Below are positions 23,101-35,599 of a stretch of DNA of 64,000 bases, piece after piece. The position numbers and the translations under genes are program-made. Position 1 is the first letter of the stretch. Every line of letters begins with the position of its first letter. A model generated the notes under the pieces. It was not told the origin of the DNA, did not search any database, and worked only from the letters and a program-made list of their open reading frames with translations. Origin of the DNA: Colletotrichum lupini (lineage: Eukaryota > Ascomycota > Sordariomycetes > Glomerellales > Glomerellaceae); NCBI RefSeq assembly GCF_023278565.1, contig NC_064680.1:1240001-1304000 (forward strand), given 5' to 3'.

Positions 23101-24937
23101 AGCCCCTTTTTTTTATAGACCTTAGTTAAATAGATTAATACCGTATTAATTTACTTACCGTTAGGCCAATCCGCAATTCTATATATTTACGTCCCCTAAT
23201 AGTCCGGGTTAATATTTACTTACTTATAAGGGATTAAGATTTTATTTAAAATCGGGTTTCGTCTTCTTCTTTCTTACCCTAACTCGCTAAGGGTCGTGCT
23301 CTAGCTTATACTTATATTAATAGTTATTAACGTATTTAATCTTAACAAGGATATATTTAATCCGCGCGCTAGTTATAATAAATCCGTACTTTTGCTACTT
23401 AACGAATTTATCGGGGTCTAAGAGATTCCTACTTCCTCTTACTATCTCGCTACTACTCTTGTTTTTACTATTTCTAGCGATTATTACTACCTTTTTAGAT
23501 CGCTAGCTATCGTACCTACTAAAATCCTCCTTTTTATCTAGTATAAAAGGGTAGGTTTTAATAGTCCCTTTTTATAATAATAGCGGTAAATGTTTATATT
23601 ACTATAAGAAGATATAGTAATTAGTCTCAGGATCTTTACCAGTTACTAATTTCCGCTATCTTATATATTTTTAACCTCCTAAGCCTCGTGCTCTTTATAA
23701 TCTCTAAATAGCTTCCTTCTTTAACCTACCTTTTCTAGGGCGGTATTCTATAAGAATAGTTAAAAATAGACGCCGTGCGGCTTATAGAAGAGCTATATAA
23801 GCTATTAAGAACCGTATAGGCCGTTAAGTATAATTAACAAAGTTAAGCCCTCTTTTTTATAAGATCGTAGATTTTAAAGACTTACCGAAAATACCTACTT
23901 ATTACTTATACGTAGTAAGGTTAAATACTTTAGAGATCTTATCTTTTATAGCCTCTTAGTACCCTATTTTATATTTTTTAAGTAGTCTTTTTCGTAGCTT
24001 AATTATAATTAGGCAATTATCGCTTACTAGCGATCCCTTTTATTACTTAGTTAATTTCTCGAAATTAGTAATCTCGCGCCGGGAGCTAGTATAAAAAGAA
24101 GCCCTTTAGCGGCCCTCTAGAAGATTCTTTTTCCTCCCCTTAGATCCTTATCCTTTTGGCCTTTTCTTAGGCTAATAGTGACTCTAGCGGGAGGTCGTAG
24201 GACTACTTTAGGGTAGCTACTTTCTTCCTAAGTTAATCTCTAAGATCCGTAATACTCTTAATTCGATACTATTAAGACCTCTTAATCCCCTCCTCCCTTA
24301 TTAAACCGTCCCCTATATTATATTCCTAAGTAATACCCGGGGGGTAGTTAAGGGAGCTACGAAGAGGTCGTCTAGATCGCGGGCTTAAGGTCGTACTTAT
24401 AAAATCCTTATAATAATAGACTTTTTTATATACCGTAGATCTCTTAGCTTAATAGCTCCCATAGGGTTACCTTCGCCGCTAAATAAGAATATTTACGTTT
24501 AGAGATCCCCTTTTTTAATCGCGCAGTACTCTTTTATACTATACTATTAAGCTCGTTTATTATATTAATTAATTAGGTAAGTAGTCGTTACGTAGGTATT
24601 TCCTTCTTCTAATTTAACTAGTTAATTTTTAATTGCGGGCCGGCCGCGGAAAAGTTATTTAATAAAAAAGCTACTCGGGGCAATAATAAAAAGCTAGTTA
24701 CTTAAGCGGTTCCGTTAATTAACGTATTTTAATATAGTAAACGTTAACTTTTCGTAAGTAATAAAGGGCTATAATTACTCGATTCCGTATAGTATTCGAG
24801 AATCGCCTCCTTTTTCGTCTACTTTTATAAGGTTAATTAGTACGAATCTCCTATCTCGTGCGGTATTAAAAAGTCGTCTTTTTTATATAGCGAGATACCT
24901 TACTAATCTATAATAATAGAATTTAACTACTAATTAA
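20115..24937 (-). pseudogene. Decayed 5' part of the Copia polyprotein (gag/protease/integrase expected)
   Basis: Continuation of the Copia interior on the other side of the nested transposon. It is AT-rich with no open frame. I could not pick out a zinc knuckle or integrase motif with confidence. The position, between the 5' LTR and the reverse transcriptase, is the only reason for the assignment. Confidence 0.5.
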
Positions 24938-25142
24938 TATTAGTATCCCTATTATAGGGTAGTTAGTTCGAACCGTAGTTAACGAAGAGATTAATTAAAC
25001 TATATAAATATCTACGTAGTAGGTATAAAAAGGAGGTTCTAACCGTAGGTTGGGCTAGCTACGATAATCGTAAATAGGGCCCCTAATTAGCCCCTGCGCA
25101 GTCGGCTGTATGCCGCGGTCGAATTAGACTTCCAATCCGACA
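24938..25142 (-). repeat. Right (5') LTR of the Copia element, 205 bp
   Basis: Direct repeat of 15829-16033 with equal length. Its outer end, from about 25090, keeps CTGCGCAGTCGGCTGTATG, where the left LTR reads TTATATAGTTAGCTATATA. RIP therefore stopped inside this LTR, and normal-GC sequence begins immediately after it. Confidence 0.95.
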
Positions 25143-25147
25143 CATAC
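25143..25147. repeat. Right target-site duplication of the Copia element (CATAC)
   Basis: Partner of TATAC at 15824-15828; see that entry. It appears to be the unmutated form. Confidence 0.8.
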
Positions 25148-27807
25148 CACAAAACCCTCCGATGGGACAATTTATTGACCCATCCTTCTGACGTTTGCCC
25201 TTTCTCAGATACGATGTACTCAGATTGATGTCATTCAAAGACCACGGAGATCAACCCGATCAATCATATCGATCGACCAAATCAAAGTCCTCATGAGTGG
25301 AAAACACCAATATTTCGAATTAATAATCTCCGTAACCCCCCCATGACTCTTGACACCTCCTGAACAAACATCACAATTCCGCCCCGGTCCCCCCCGCCCC
25401 CGCAACCTCCAGTCCACCCAAAATGGCGATTCCAGCAGCCGATCGACACCCCTCCGCCAAAGGCAGATCTTTTCTCTTTTCCTCAGCGGTTGCACTTTAC
25501 TCGTGACCCGGAAGGGCGTTACGGATGGGCAGTACACAGTACCCAAAGTCCACGCTGGTCAATGCGGTGACCAGCTCCAGAGGGACATAGATGGCCGTAC
25601 TTGCGCCCATCACCCCTCCTCACTCGTGCTTCACGCCCCGCGGCGGGCTTGCCTGATACCCTCTTGCTCGCTCGGAACCCATTCACTCTGCCGATACCAC
25701 CAGTATGAGGGCTGGCACTCCCTCCGAGATCCAGATATACCTGCGCCCACCGGTCTGCCGCTGAGTGCGGGCGCGCGTCGGCGGCACAGCACGAAGAGGA
25801 AAGGGCATGATTCCCCCCTGTGACTTCACCATGCCATCATCGAATCCTCCCTACTCTGACACCAAATTTAGTGACGAGTTCATATCATGAAGAAGGCGAA
25901 TGACAGGAAAAAGGCGCTCAATGGCTGATGGTAATTGTGAACCGCATATTGCGAAGTTGAAGTCTATATTCGTCCACGGCCACCCGGGCGTCTTGCCCCA
26001 TTGCACAACATTTTGCGTGTGCAAAGGTTCCGCGATGTCTTGCAATTACATAGATATCAAGGTGGTCCACGACTCAGGCCGTGCTTCAGCCACTCACCAC
26101 AGAGCGACAAGAAGATGTAACGAGAGGGCCGTACCCGCCTGCCGTGAAGTACTCCGGCAGCTGGGACGACTATGCACTCAAGCTGTGCGCCCCTGGCTGC
26201 TGATCAGCATTGTCAGGCAGCGGAATGGGCCAGCGCCTCCTGTGATCTGAAGCGTAGGCCCTCGAAGCTTTCCAATCGCATGAAAAGTCTAGGATATTGC
26301 AGTGCCTTCCTTGACTTCAAGTCCTGTTTAAAGGTAGTCCGCGATTTTCAGCCCAACCACCAAAGCCTAAACTGTGGATCTCTGAGCCTGTGTAAGTTGG
26401 AGCCCAACCGGTGGATGAATGCGAGTAGGTAGAGCCTGCGCATTGTAATATCAAATTGAACATTCAAATGACATGGCGTCTAACTTCAAGTCGATCTTCA
26501 GACTACGATCCTTCAAGGCCTCGAAGCAGCAGATGAAACTTGAGTATCTTTGTTGCAGATATCGAGCCAGATTATGGATGCTACGTCCAGGCCCGTATCA
26601 GGAACCCGTTGGTCAGGAAACCCCAATGCTGATCTAAAGATCCTAGCAAGGTGCATTTTCCGGGGTGAGAAACAAGATGGCCCAGCCCGCCCTGACTATA
26701 ATGACTTCATAGTGGACATTGCAGCCTCGGAATTTGTGGAAACTCACTTGTCTGCAGTGTTGTTCCAAAAGGTGCCGGGGCAAACGGTCCTATGGCTGAA
26801 GAGTTCTGCAACCCGCCGCAAATGGGTTCGGAGAGACTGCCGTAAAGGATGGTCTCGCGACGTCAGGATATACGTTGCCGCGGCTCAAGGAGGCAAGCGC
26901 CCGACTGGCTCGTCAACGTTGTGATTAAACGTCCGCACTATTGTCGTGTTGCCATCCAAACGGTCGACTCAGGAGATGGTTCAAGGCCGTTTATTTCGAG
27001 ACGCCGGGGGCCAATGGCGATGGAGTGATGATGTGACGTGCCACGTGCCCGATTGCAGCATTGTGCAGTCCGTCCTGCGGTCGCTATTCTGCCACAGGCG
27101 TGGGGGCAAAAGGCATGACGTCAAAGGGGTGTTTCGCATCACTTTGGAGGTTTGGAGCGAGGCACATGAACGCAGCTGTATTGTCTCTTCGTAATTTCAA
27201 CGCGCGTTTACAACGTCCAACCTGCAGAGTAGCAACAAGTAGGCTGCGCCAAGGGGTAGGCCTGTCCATTCGTCATGACGATCATCTCGGGACGGCGTTG
27301 GGCGCGCCGGGATGGTGAGCCCCATCTCGCTCTGATGATCGTGAATGCAGCATGTTCCACCAGCGACAGTCTCAAGGAGCAGGGCGGACCATGTAGCCGA
27401 TTTGGGTTGTCCGAGTTTGACTTTGTAAGTCGCGTCAAGCGAGCTGAATAACAGGCGCGTCGTTATTATCATCATCTCTCGAGCCTTGAATACTCGGTAT
27501 TAGGTTTGCATTAGAAACCCCCGTGGCCGCAATGTTGATCCCTTAGAACGCTCACTCTTCGATGATGTTTGCGCGTAGCTGTTGACTAAGCCAAAGCTGA
27601 TGAGAAACCATGTCCGACGACGAGGATTCGCCGAGACTTGTTGCTATCGATTTCAAGTCGTTGGGCCCATTGAATCCAATGCTGGCTTACCCGTCGCGAG
27701 ATGTATCGCAGTGTGAACTGATCTCTGTTTGCCATACTCCCGAGGTATGTTTAGCTGAGAAAGCACAGCAGTTCGACTGGGATGGGACGAGATGTAGAGT
27801 GATTTGA
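25148..27807. other. Normal-GC island between two transposon blocks, no convincing gene
   Basis: About 2.7 kb of ordinary composition with short overlapping frames of up to 157 codons on the plus strand (25350-25823), none with a recognisable domain or clear splice partners. At 27610 a frame starts MSDDEDSPRLVAIDFKSLGP and continues for about 45 residues to a possible GTATGT donor at 27744. It could be the first exon of a gene now separated from its remainder by the AT-rich element that begins at 27810. A TGACGTGCCACGTG stretch near 27034 combines a CRE-like core and an E-box. I give no function. Confidence 0.45.
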
Positions 27808-27809
27808 TA

Positions 27810-27887
27810 AACTAATAATGACCCCCCCTAGTTAAGGTAAGAGTCCCGTGCATAATAGTAAGTACTTAGTTATTAATAGATCCCTGA
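27810..27887 (+). repeat. Left terminal inverted repeat of the 20.5-kb block
   Basis: Begins AACTAATAATGACCCCCCC and continues TAGTTAAGGTAAGAGTCCCG. It pairs with 48277-48354. Differences such as GTGCATAAT against GTATATAAT are G-to-A and C-to-T. Confidence 0.88.
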
Positions 27888-30740
27888 GTAAATTTTTAGC
27901 TAATTAAGGGCTAGAAATATTTTATTATATAATTATTTAATTATTAATTTAAATATTATAAGTTTTATATAATAAGGGAATATATTATTTTACGCTTTAC
28001 TAAATTATTTTAAAAATATTTCTTAATTATATCTCTTTTTAATTATACTAAAATTCGCTTATTATTACTAATTTTATAAAATTATTCTTATAAGACTTAT
28101 TTATTATATATAATAATAATATTATTTTAATACTTTTATTTTAGTAAAACGAATTTAATTTATTATAAAATATTTAAAAAGATTTATATTATAATAGCGT
28201 ATTTATTTTATATCCTAATTTTTATAAATATTAAGCTTTTATTTATGAAGAGTTAATTAAATAAGTAAGTATTATATAAATTAGATTTTTATACTAAATA
28301 TTAATATAATACTTAGGTTATAAATAATAATTCCGATAATTATATTATTATTTTTAATAGCTTAAATATCCGTACTAAAACTTAAAATAACCGAGGTATT
28401 ATTATAATATAATAGCTTTAATATATAGTTAATATACTTAAGTTTCCTCTAACTATTAATAATAAAGATATACTTATTATCTTAACTAAAGCCTTATTTA
28501 TAAAAGAAATTGAGCGGCTATAGGATATAGTATATTTAACTTTTTATTTTTTAATATTAAGAATTATTAAAGAATAGTAAATTTAATATAATACCCGATA
28601 AGGTATTATTAGTTTTTTAATAATTAGTATTATTTTAAGAGATATATTTATAATACGATATTATTATACTTATTAAAGTAATAAAGCTTATTTATATATA
28701 CCTTATAACGACTTTTATTATATAATTATTTTAAAGGACCTTGTTAAGAAGTATAATATATTACGAAATAGAGTTAAAATATTTAATATTATAAAAAAGA
28801 TTATTAAGTAAGTCCGGTTATTTAAAAAAAAACATTTTAAAAACGTTTTAAAAACGTTTTAAGAATATTTTTAATCGTTTTTTTTTAAATAAAGTACTAT
28901 TTATACTGCACACGCTAGATTTAAAAAAGGCGTTATATATTGAAAATAAAATGCGATATACTTCCTTAAACTAAAGAAAATATAATATAATATATATATA
29001 AAATTACTTAATAAGATAATATAAATAATTTATAAAAGACTTAATAAGAGCTTATTAGTTTTTAATAATAGATCTTATTATACTAAAATTCGCATCTTTT
29101 ATAAAGACTTATAAATTACTACTTTTATCTAATTTTATTAAATTAGAAATATTATATATAATATATTAAAGTAGCTATAAATAAAACGAATACGTAATTT
29201 ATAGAAGAAAGGGGTTAAGAATATTATATATTTATATCGAATTGTTAAAAACGTCCTATTTATAATAAGCTTATTAAATATTTTATTGAAAAATAAGGCT
29301 AAGTTATTACTAACTAAATAAAACTTATTTTAAACTACTATTTAAACTTAAAATAATAAAGTATTTTATTAAATATTAATCCTTTATTTTAAAAGATATT
29401 AAAATAATACTATTTATTATTTTAACGTTTTATAATAAATATAACTATTCTCTATTATTACTAAATAAAACCCTAAAAGCTATTATTTAAAATATTTTTT
29501 AAGTTCTTTAAAAGATTAATAAACTAAATACGAGTCTAAACGTCTTTTTTTAGTCTCCTTAACTCTAAGAATTCCTAACTAAGAATAAGAGGTAAATAAT
29601 TATAAATATTTATTAAAGCCTTATAAAAATAGACTTTTTATAATACATTATTTATAAATAATAGATTTTTTTATTTCTGAAGAGAAATTAGACCTTAGTT
29701 CTTATATTATAATAAAGAAAAAAGTAAATAAGTAAATATATAAAAGTTTTTTTATAAATATAAAAAAATAGCTATTTTAATATTATAATAAGTATATAGT
29801 ATATTTAGTATACGTACTAATCTAATATTAACTATATAGTTATTTACTTTTTTTAAAAATAAATAAAATAATAGAAGTTTAATAATATAAAGTCGTTTAT
29901 AATTAATATAAACTATAAATATATAAAAGGTATAGGTTAGTAAGAAATTATCTAGGGCTAATATAGCTAGAATAATAAAAAAGATATATTATAATACGAG
30001 AAATGTTTCCGAAATGTTTCTTAACCTTTATTTTGAAATTATTAATATATTATTTATAAAGCTCTGCTTCTTATATAGGTCTATATAAATACTAAAACTA
30101 TAAATATATATTATTATATATTTTAAGCTATATTTAATATTTTAAAATAAAAATATTAAGTTTAGGTTTAATAAAAATATATTTATAGAACTAGCCTTTT
30201 TAGAGTTATTTTAAATTAAGTAAATATAGTAATTAAGGGCTTAAGTAAATACTTTATTAAAAAGTTTAACCTTTAATAAATATAGCTTACGTAGGTCTAA
30301 AACTATATATACTTATATTACGTATATTTTAAAAAAAGTATCAAAGAACTCTTAGGTAAAAATTATTTTCGTAATATAAACTCTATTTATAATATATTAA
30401 TATCTTTTTTAAAATATTAAATAATACCTAACTATAACGAGCTATATAATATAATTTATTATAAATATCATATCTTATTATATATAGCTTATAATAAAAA
30501 CATTTTAAAAATATTTTAAAAAGGGAAAACGTTTTTAAAGTATTTCTAAAATATTTCTCGTTAATACCTTACCTAATTAATAATAACTTATTATTTTATG
30601 AATAACTTTCTATAATATACTAACTAAGCAAAGTATAAACGAGAACTATATATTATAACCGGGTTTTATAATAAAACAACTAAGGGTTCTTTAGAAAACT
30701 AGCTTTTAATACTCGATAATATAAATATAATTAAGATCTT
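27888..30740. pseudogene. Decayed sequence of the 20.5-kb block, left part
   Basis: Roughly 80 percent A+T by eye, with no open frame of length on either strand. It includes short direct-repeat runs such as AAAACGTTTTAAAAACGTTTT-like units near 28830. No domain is recognisable. It is presumably the RIP-mutated interior of the TIR element. Confidence 0.4.
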
Positions 30741-30757
30741 TTACTTAGTTTTATATA

Positions 30758-31901
30758 GTAGTTTTTTTCCGGCTTTATAAGTATAAAAGATCGACCTTAA
30801 CGGGATTATACTTTTAAAAAGAATTATACAATATAGTATACTTTTTAACTATATAATATACGTAATATATCCTAAGCACGCGCTTAACGTAATATAATAA
30901 TTTCGATATAAAGACTACTATTTAATTTAGGATAGGTAAGCTACCCTATTACTTATTAATAATAAGCTAAGTAATATATTTACATAGCGGCGCCGGCTAA
31001 AAAGGTTAATAATAGAGGTCGGCTATAATAATTAGCTATAATAGTCGGCTATAATAGTTAAAAGCGGCCCTTAACTATAAAAGTTTTAAACTTTAATAGC
31101 GACGTAAAGGTTTCTAAAAAAGGGCTAAATAGGCTAATATTTACTACTTAAAGCTTATAAAGATTCTTTTTATCCTTATCGCTTCTAATATTACCTAAAG
31201 CTACTCTCTATTTAAATTAAACAAATTTATTAAATAAATTTACTAAATAAACTTATTAATATATAAACTACTACTTAAATAGCTAGTTAGATAACTAGTT
31301 AAGAGGTTAGCTAGTTAAAATACTACCTTAATAAGAACTTAAAAATACCCGTTAATAAGTCTACCCCTCTTAAGTTAAGCGCCCTTAGCTAGCTCGATAT
31401 TATAGCTATCGTAACTAATATAAATATACTTAAGAATTAATAAAATACTTTTTAATAATATAGATTTTAGCTAGGTAATAATACGAATACTATAAATAGC
31501 CGGGCTAATATAAATATTAAGATTTAATATATCGACGTTAGCTTAGTTATAATAATTATAATAAACGGGTTAGAAGTATATAAAGTTAAGGTAATAAGCC
31601 GGCGCCTTAAATAGCTCTTATAAAACCCCCTAAGTAATAATAATATTTATATAAAAAAAAGATTATATTAAACCTAGTTACTTATATAGGCTAGTATTAA
31701 GAGGTCTTATATACGTTAAAATAAGTAAAGCTCGCCCTATAAGCGGGTAATAAAAGGTTAAGAGCTATTAATAAAAGGGAGATAATAGTTAAGTTAGTTA
31801 ATTACTATTTTAGTTAGTAATTAGGTATAGAGCGTATTATACTTAGTTTTCCTTAATACGTAATATATAGTACGGCCCCGGCGGATTATTCTATCGGGGG
31901 G
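30758..31901 (+). repeat. Repeat family R1, copy A (1144 bp)
   Basis: Begins GTAGTTTTTTTCCGGC and ends CTATCGGGGGG. It is flanked by an exact 17-bp duplication TTACTTAGTTTTATATA (30741-30757 and 31902-31918). It has no terminal inverted repeats and no open frame. It shares its whole length, with transition differences, with copies B, C and D; internally there are short CTAAATAAATTTA-type tandem units. The long duplications of variable length suggest target-primed reverse transcription. Confidence 0.85.
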
Positions 31902-32918
31902 TTACTTAGTTTTATATATTTAAACTAGCTAATATTTCCTTTTACTTACTATAATTAATAAATATATATTAACAATTAGTTATTATAAGTATTAGCTAAC
32001 TTTAATAATACTCGTAATTAAAATTAGAAATTTGTAATATTATAAGATTTCGTAACGCGTTATAAATATATTATAACTTTATATTAAAATACTAGTATTA
32101 TAAGCTATTTTTAATATTTAATATAACGTTGAAATATATTTAAAATGCGCTTTAATAAATATTTATTAACTATTAAATTAAAAAAAAAGGTAAAAGATCG
32201 GGCTAAGAGTTTATAAACTAATACTAAAAAACTTTCTTATACTTAATAAAGAACTCGTAAGGATTTAGTTACTAATTAATGAAATAGTTCTTAAAACGAG
32301 AATTTTAATAGTTTTAATTTTAATAATTATAATAATTTTAATAATACTTAGTCTTAATATAAAATAAGTATTTTATTTTTTAGAATACTTTTTTTATTAA
32401 ATAAAAATCGAAACCCCTCGAGTTCCTTAGTACTCTATAATAGTTTATAAAAATAAGCTACTTAATTATAAACGTAAATAAGCATAAATTATTTTATATT
32501 TAAAAATTAAAATTAAGAATTAATAAGATTTAAGAGGATAAAGAATAAAAAGAATAAGAGTTTAAGTTTAAATAAGAACGTAAAGAGTGCGAGTTTTTAA
32601 TAAACTAGGCTTATAAAAAGCGTAAGTTTATTATAAAATACAATTACTTAAATAGGGTAATAGAGGTAAAAATAATACTTAATTAACAAAAATAAGAATA
32701 CGAAATAAGCTAATAAAATAAAAGCTTTTGAAATATTTTTGTATTTATTTCTTTTTTAACTTTATTTTTATTTAAATAATTTAAAATATTTCTTTTATAA
32801 TATTAATATAAAGTATAAATCAATATTTATAATATTTTATTAAATTATAAATAAGAATATTTTATAGATGTTTTTAAGTATTAATAATAAGAGAAATTAT
32901 TTTTTTAATAAAATAATC

Positions 32919-33160
32919 CGTTAGGGCCGTATTATATATTACGTATTAAAAAACCTAAATATATTATATTTTATACTTAACTACTAATTAAAATAACTCC
33001 TAACTTTTTATTACTTATTTAAAAAGCGAGTTATACCTATTTTAATATATATAAAACCTTTTAACATTAACTTATATAAGTAGCTAAAATTTATATTATA
33101 TATTTCTTTTCATTAGAAATTAAGGGACCTTTTATATTTTCTTTTTTTTTATAATAGGAA
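32919..33160 (-). repeat. Repeat family R1, fragment E
   Basis: About 240 bp matching the GGGGG-side end of the family in minus orientation (CCGTTAGGGCCGTATTA, then TATTACGTATTAAAAAA). The terminal C run and the rest of the element are missing. The boundaries are approximate. Confidence 0.65.
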
Positions 33161-33851
33161 TTAATAAAGACGTATAACGAATTAATAAGGATATATAACG
33201 AAATAATACGGATATATAGCTCTTAGGGACGTATAATATTCTTTATTTTTAATTAATTTAAAAATTTATTATTAATATACTTAGATTTTATTACTTTTTT
33301 TTAAAATACCTATCCCTTTTTATAATTCTTTTTATATAATTATACTTTGAAAAAGCTTTATTACGAAGCTATTATTAATTTAATACGTTTTATATCCTCT
33401 TTTCTTTTAAAAACTATACTAGTTTATATATTATAAAATAGCTTTTTTAATAGCTTACGTACCGAGCTTATATTATTAAGCTTAATTTAATAACTTAAAT
33501 AATTAAAACTATTTTATAAAACACTAACGCTTTAATAATAATAATATATTATTATTTTTTATTTTAAATAAAAGCTATATTAATATTAATTAGTTTTATA
33601 AAACTAACGATCGCTATATATATAATAACTTAATAAATAATATATTTAAATTAACTTATTATCTTATTTACTTTTATAGTTATTTTTTATTTAAAGCGAA
33701 GCGTTTCTTTAATTTAGAACCTCTTATTATATTTTAAATAATTAAACCTTTTTTTTATAACTTAAATCCTAAACTTATTAATTTTTAGTAATTTAAAATA
33801 AATTTATAATACCCTTTCTAACTAAGTCAATAACTTTATAAGAGTTAATAA

Positions 33852-35017
33852 CCCCCTAATAGAGTAATTTACTAGGGCCGTATTATATATTACGTATTAA
33901 AAAAACTAAGTATATTACGCTCTATACTTAATTACTAATTAAAATTAACTAACTCGACCGTTATTTTCTTTTTATTAATAACTCTTAACCTTTTCTTACT
34001 TATTCAAAAAGCGAGCTATACTTATTTTAATATATATAAAACCTCTTAGTATTAGCTTACGTAAATAACTAAATCCTATATTATATACTCCTTTTTATCG
34101 AGGGTTAAAAGGCCCTTTATATATTCCTTTATATTTATAATATAGCCTATATTAAAGGGAGTTTTAGCTCTATAAAGTATAATTCTTAAGCTAACGTTAA
34201 TATACTAAATCTTAATGTCCGTACTAGCCTAGCTATTTATAGTATTTATACTATTACCTAGCTAAATTTTATATTATTAAAAAGTACTTTATTAATTCTT
34301 AAGTATACTTATATTAATTATAATAATTATAATATTAAGCTAACTAAGGGCGCCTAGCTTAAGAAAAGTAAACTTATTAACGAGTATTTTTAACTTACTA
34401 ATTACTAACTATATACTAAGAAGTCCTTATTAAAGTAATATTTTAACTAGCCAACCTCTTAATTAGTTATTTAACTAGCTATTTAAATAATAGTTTATAT
34501 ATTAATAAGTTTATTTAATAAATTTATTTAGTAAATCTATTTAGTTTAAATAGAGAGTAGCTTTAGGTAATATTAAAAGCGATAAGAATAGAAAAAATCT
34601 TTTTAAGCTTTAAAAAATAATAAATATTAGCCTATTTAGCCCTTTTTTTAAAAACCTCTACGTTACTATTAAAGTTTAGAACCTTTATAGTTAAAAAAGG
34701 CTGCTTTTAACTATTATAGCCGATTATTATAATTAACTATTATAACTAATTTCTATTATTAATCTTTCTAATTAGCGCTATTATATAAATATATTACTTG
34801 GCTTATTATTAATAAGTAGTTAAAAAGGGTAGCTTACTTATTCTAAATTATATAGCGGTTTTCGTATTAAAATTATTGTATTACGTTAAGCGCGTACTTA
34901 GGGCATATTATGCATATTATATAGTTAAAAAATATACCGTATTATATAATTTTTTTTTAAAGCGTAATCCCGTTAAAATTAATCTTTTATACTTATAAAG
35001 TTAGAAAAAAACCACTA
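33852..35017 (-). repeat. Repeat family R1, copy D (1166 bp)
   Basis: Inverted relative to the other copies: starts CCCCCTAATAGAG and ends GAAAAAAACCACTA on the plus strand. It is flanked by an exact 15-bp duplication TATAAGAGTTAATAA (33837-33851 and 35018-35032). No open frame. Confidence 0.85.
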
Positions 35018-35185
35018 TATAAGAGTTAATAAATTTAATATTATAAAACAGAATAAATATAAAGCTTAAGGCCGAATTATTTAATATACCTTTTAATATA
35101 ATTAGTTTAATAAGCTTAGGCTTCTATTAAATATTAATATTTAATAATATAAGTTTTATAAATACGGTTATAAATAATAAGTTAT

Positions 35186-35598
35186 TATTATAACTAGCTA
35201 GTCGTAGTAAATATATTAATAAAAGTTAAGGCTACGAGTACTAAATAAGTAGTATTATAATTATAAATAGCTTTTTAAAACTATATTTATAAGTTATAAA
35301 GTAAGTAAGGCTTTAGTAATTAATTATAATCTTATTAAAAAGGGTTCTTAATAAGAATAATTAAAAATAATTATAAGATTTAATATTAAGTTAATTATTA
35401 AAAAAGCTATAAAAGGTCTATCCTTAAGCCCGGCTTAAGTTTATATTATATATAAATCTATTTGTTTTGTTTTTTATTTCTACCTTTGCTGGCTGCTCGG
35501 GCGATTCTCGATATCGATTACACGGTAGTAATACACAGTATCAATGGATACTCCCACTGTCTCGATAGACTTTATATATAAATCTATTTATAAATATA
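35186..35598 (-). repeat. Left LTR-like repeat of the Gypsy-like element, interrupted by a 108-bp insert
   Basis: Starts TATTATAACTAGCTAG and matches 42820-43114 by transitions and small length changes. The 108-bp insert and its 18-bp duplication (35465-35590) are absent from the other copy. Confidence 0.75.
35465..35572 (-). mobile_element. 108-bp un-RIPed retroposed insert with 18-bp target duplication
   Basis: A sequence of ordinary GC content in the middle of AT-rich DNA, starting GTTTTGTTTTTTATTTCTACC on the plus strand, i.e. with an A-rich tail on the minus strand, and ending CTCGATAGACT. It is flanked by an exact 18-bp duplication TTATATATAAATCTATTT (35447-35464 and 35573-35590). The paralogous LTR at 43.07 kb has the empty site. 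A-rich tail plus long duplication is what LINE-machinery retroposition of a SINE or small RNA leaves. The source RNA is not identified, and no clear A/B box is visible. Confidence 0.8.
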
Positions 35599-35599
35599 A

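Larger units (their letters stand above)
15829..25142 (-). mobile_element. Complete RIP-degraded Copia-type LTR retrotransposon, minus strand
   Basis: A 9314-bp element bounded by two 205-bp LTRs and a 5-bp target duplication. Its interior is about 7.0 kb once the nested pogo element is removed, long for Copia. It reads on the minus strand: a purine tract (AAAGAAAGAGAAAG on the minus strand) abuts the left LTR, which is therefore the 3' LTR. Minus-strand translation near 16.2-16.4 kb gives RNase H fragments typical of fungal Copia (DSYSLYKY, IGTTKEKRLIIDI, ALR-stop-SYKRREILEIR), and near 16.7-17.2 kb reverse-transcriptase C-terminal fragments (YDPYLLITEYKGN, VFNSGILIIEGE, RGVYIISIYQPE). Many codons are stops where Gln or Trp is expected, as RIP produces. 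No intact frame remains, so the element is dead. Gag and integrase must lie in 20.1-24.9 kb, but I could not identify their motifs. Confidence 0.93.

Noticed and set aside
25350..25823. 157-codon plus-strand frame in the GC island
   Set aside because: It is Arg/Pro/Ser/His-rich chance-like sequence with no recognisable family.
30758..31901. R1 copies as LTRs or TIR transposons
   Set aside because: The copies lack terminal inverted repeats, each has its own distinct long target duplication, and copies occur in both orientations, so they are not paired LTRs.
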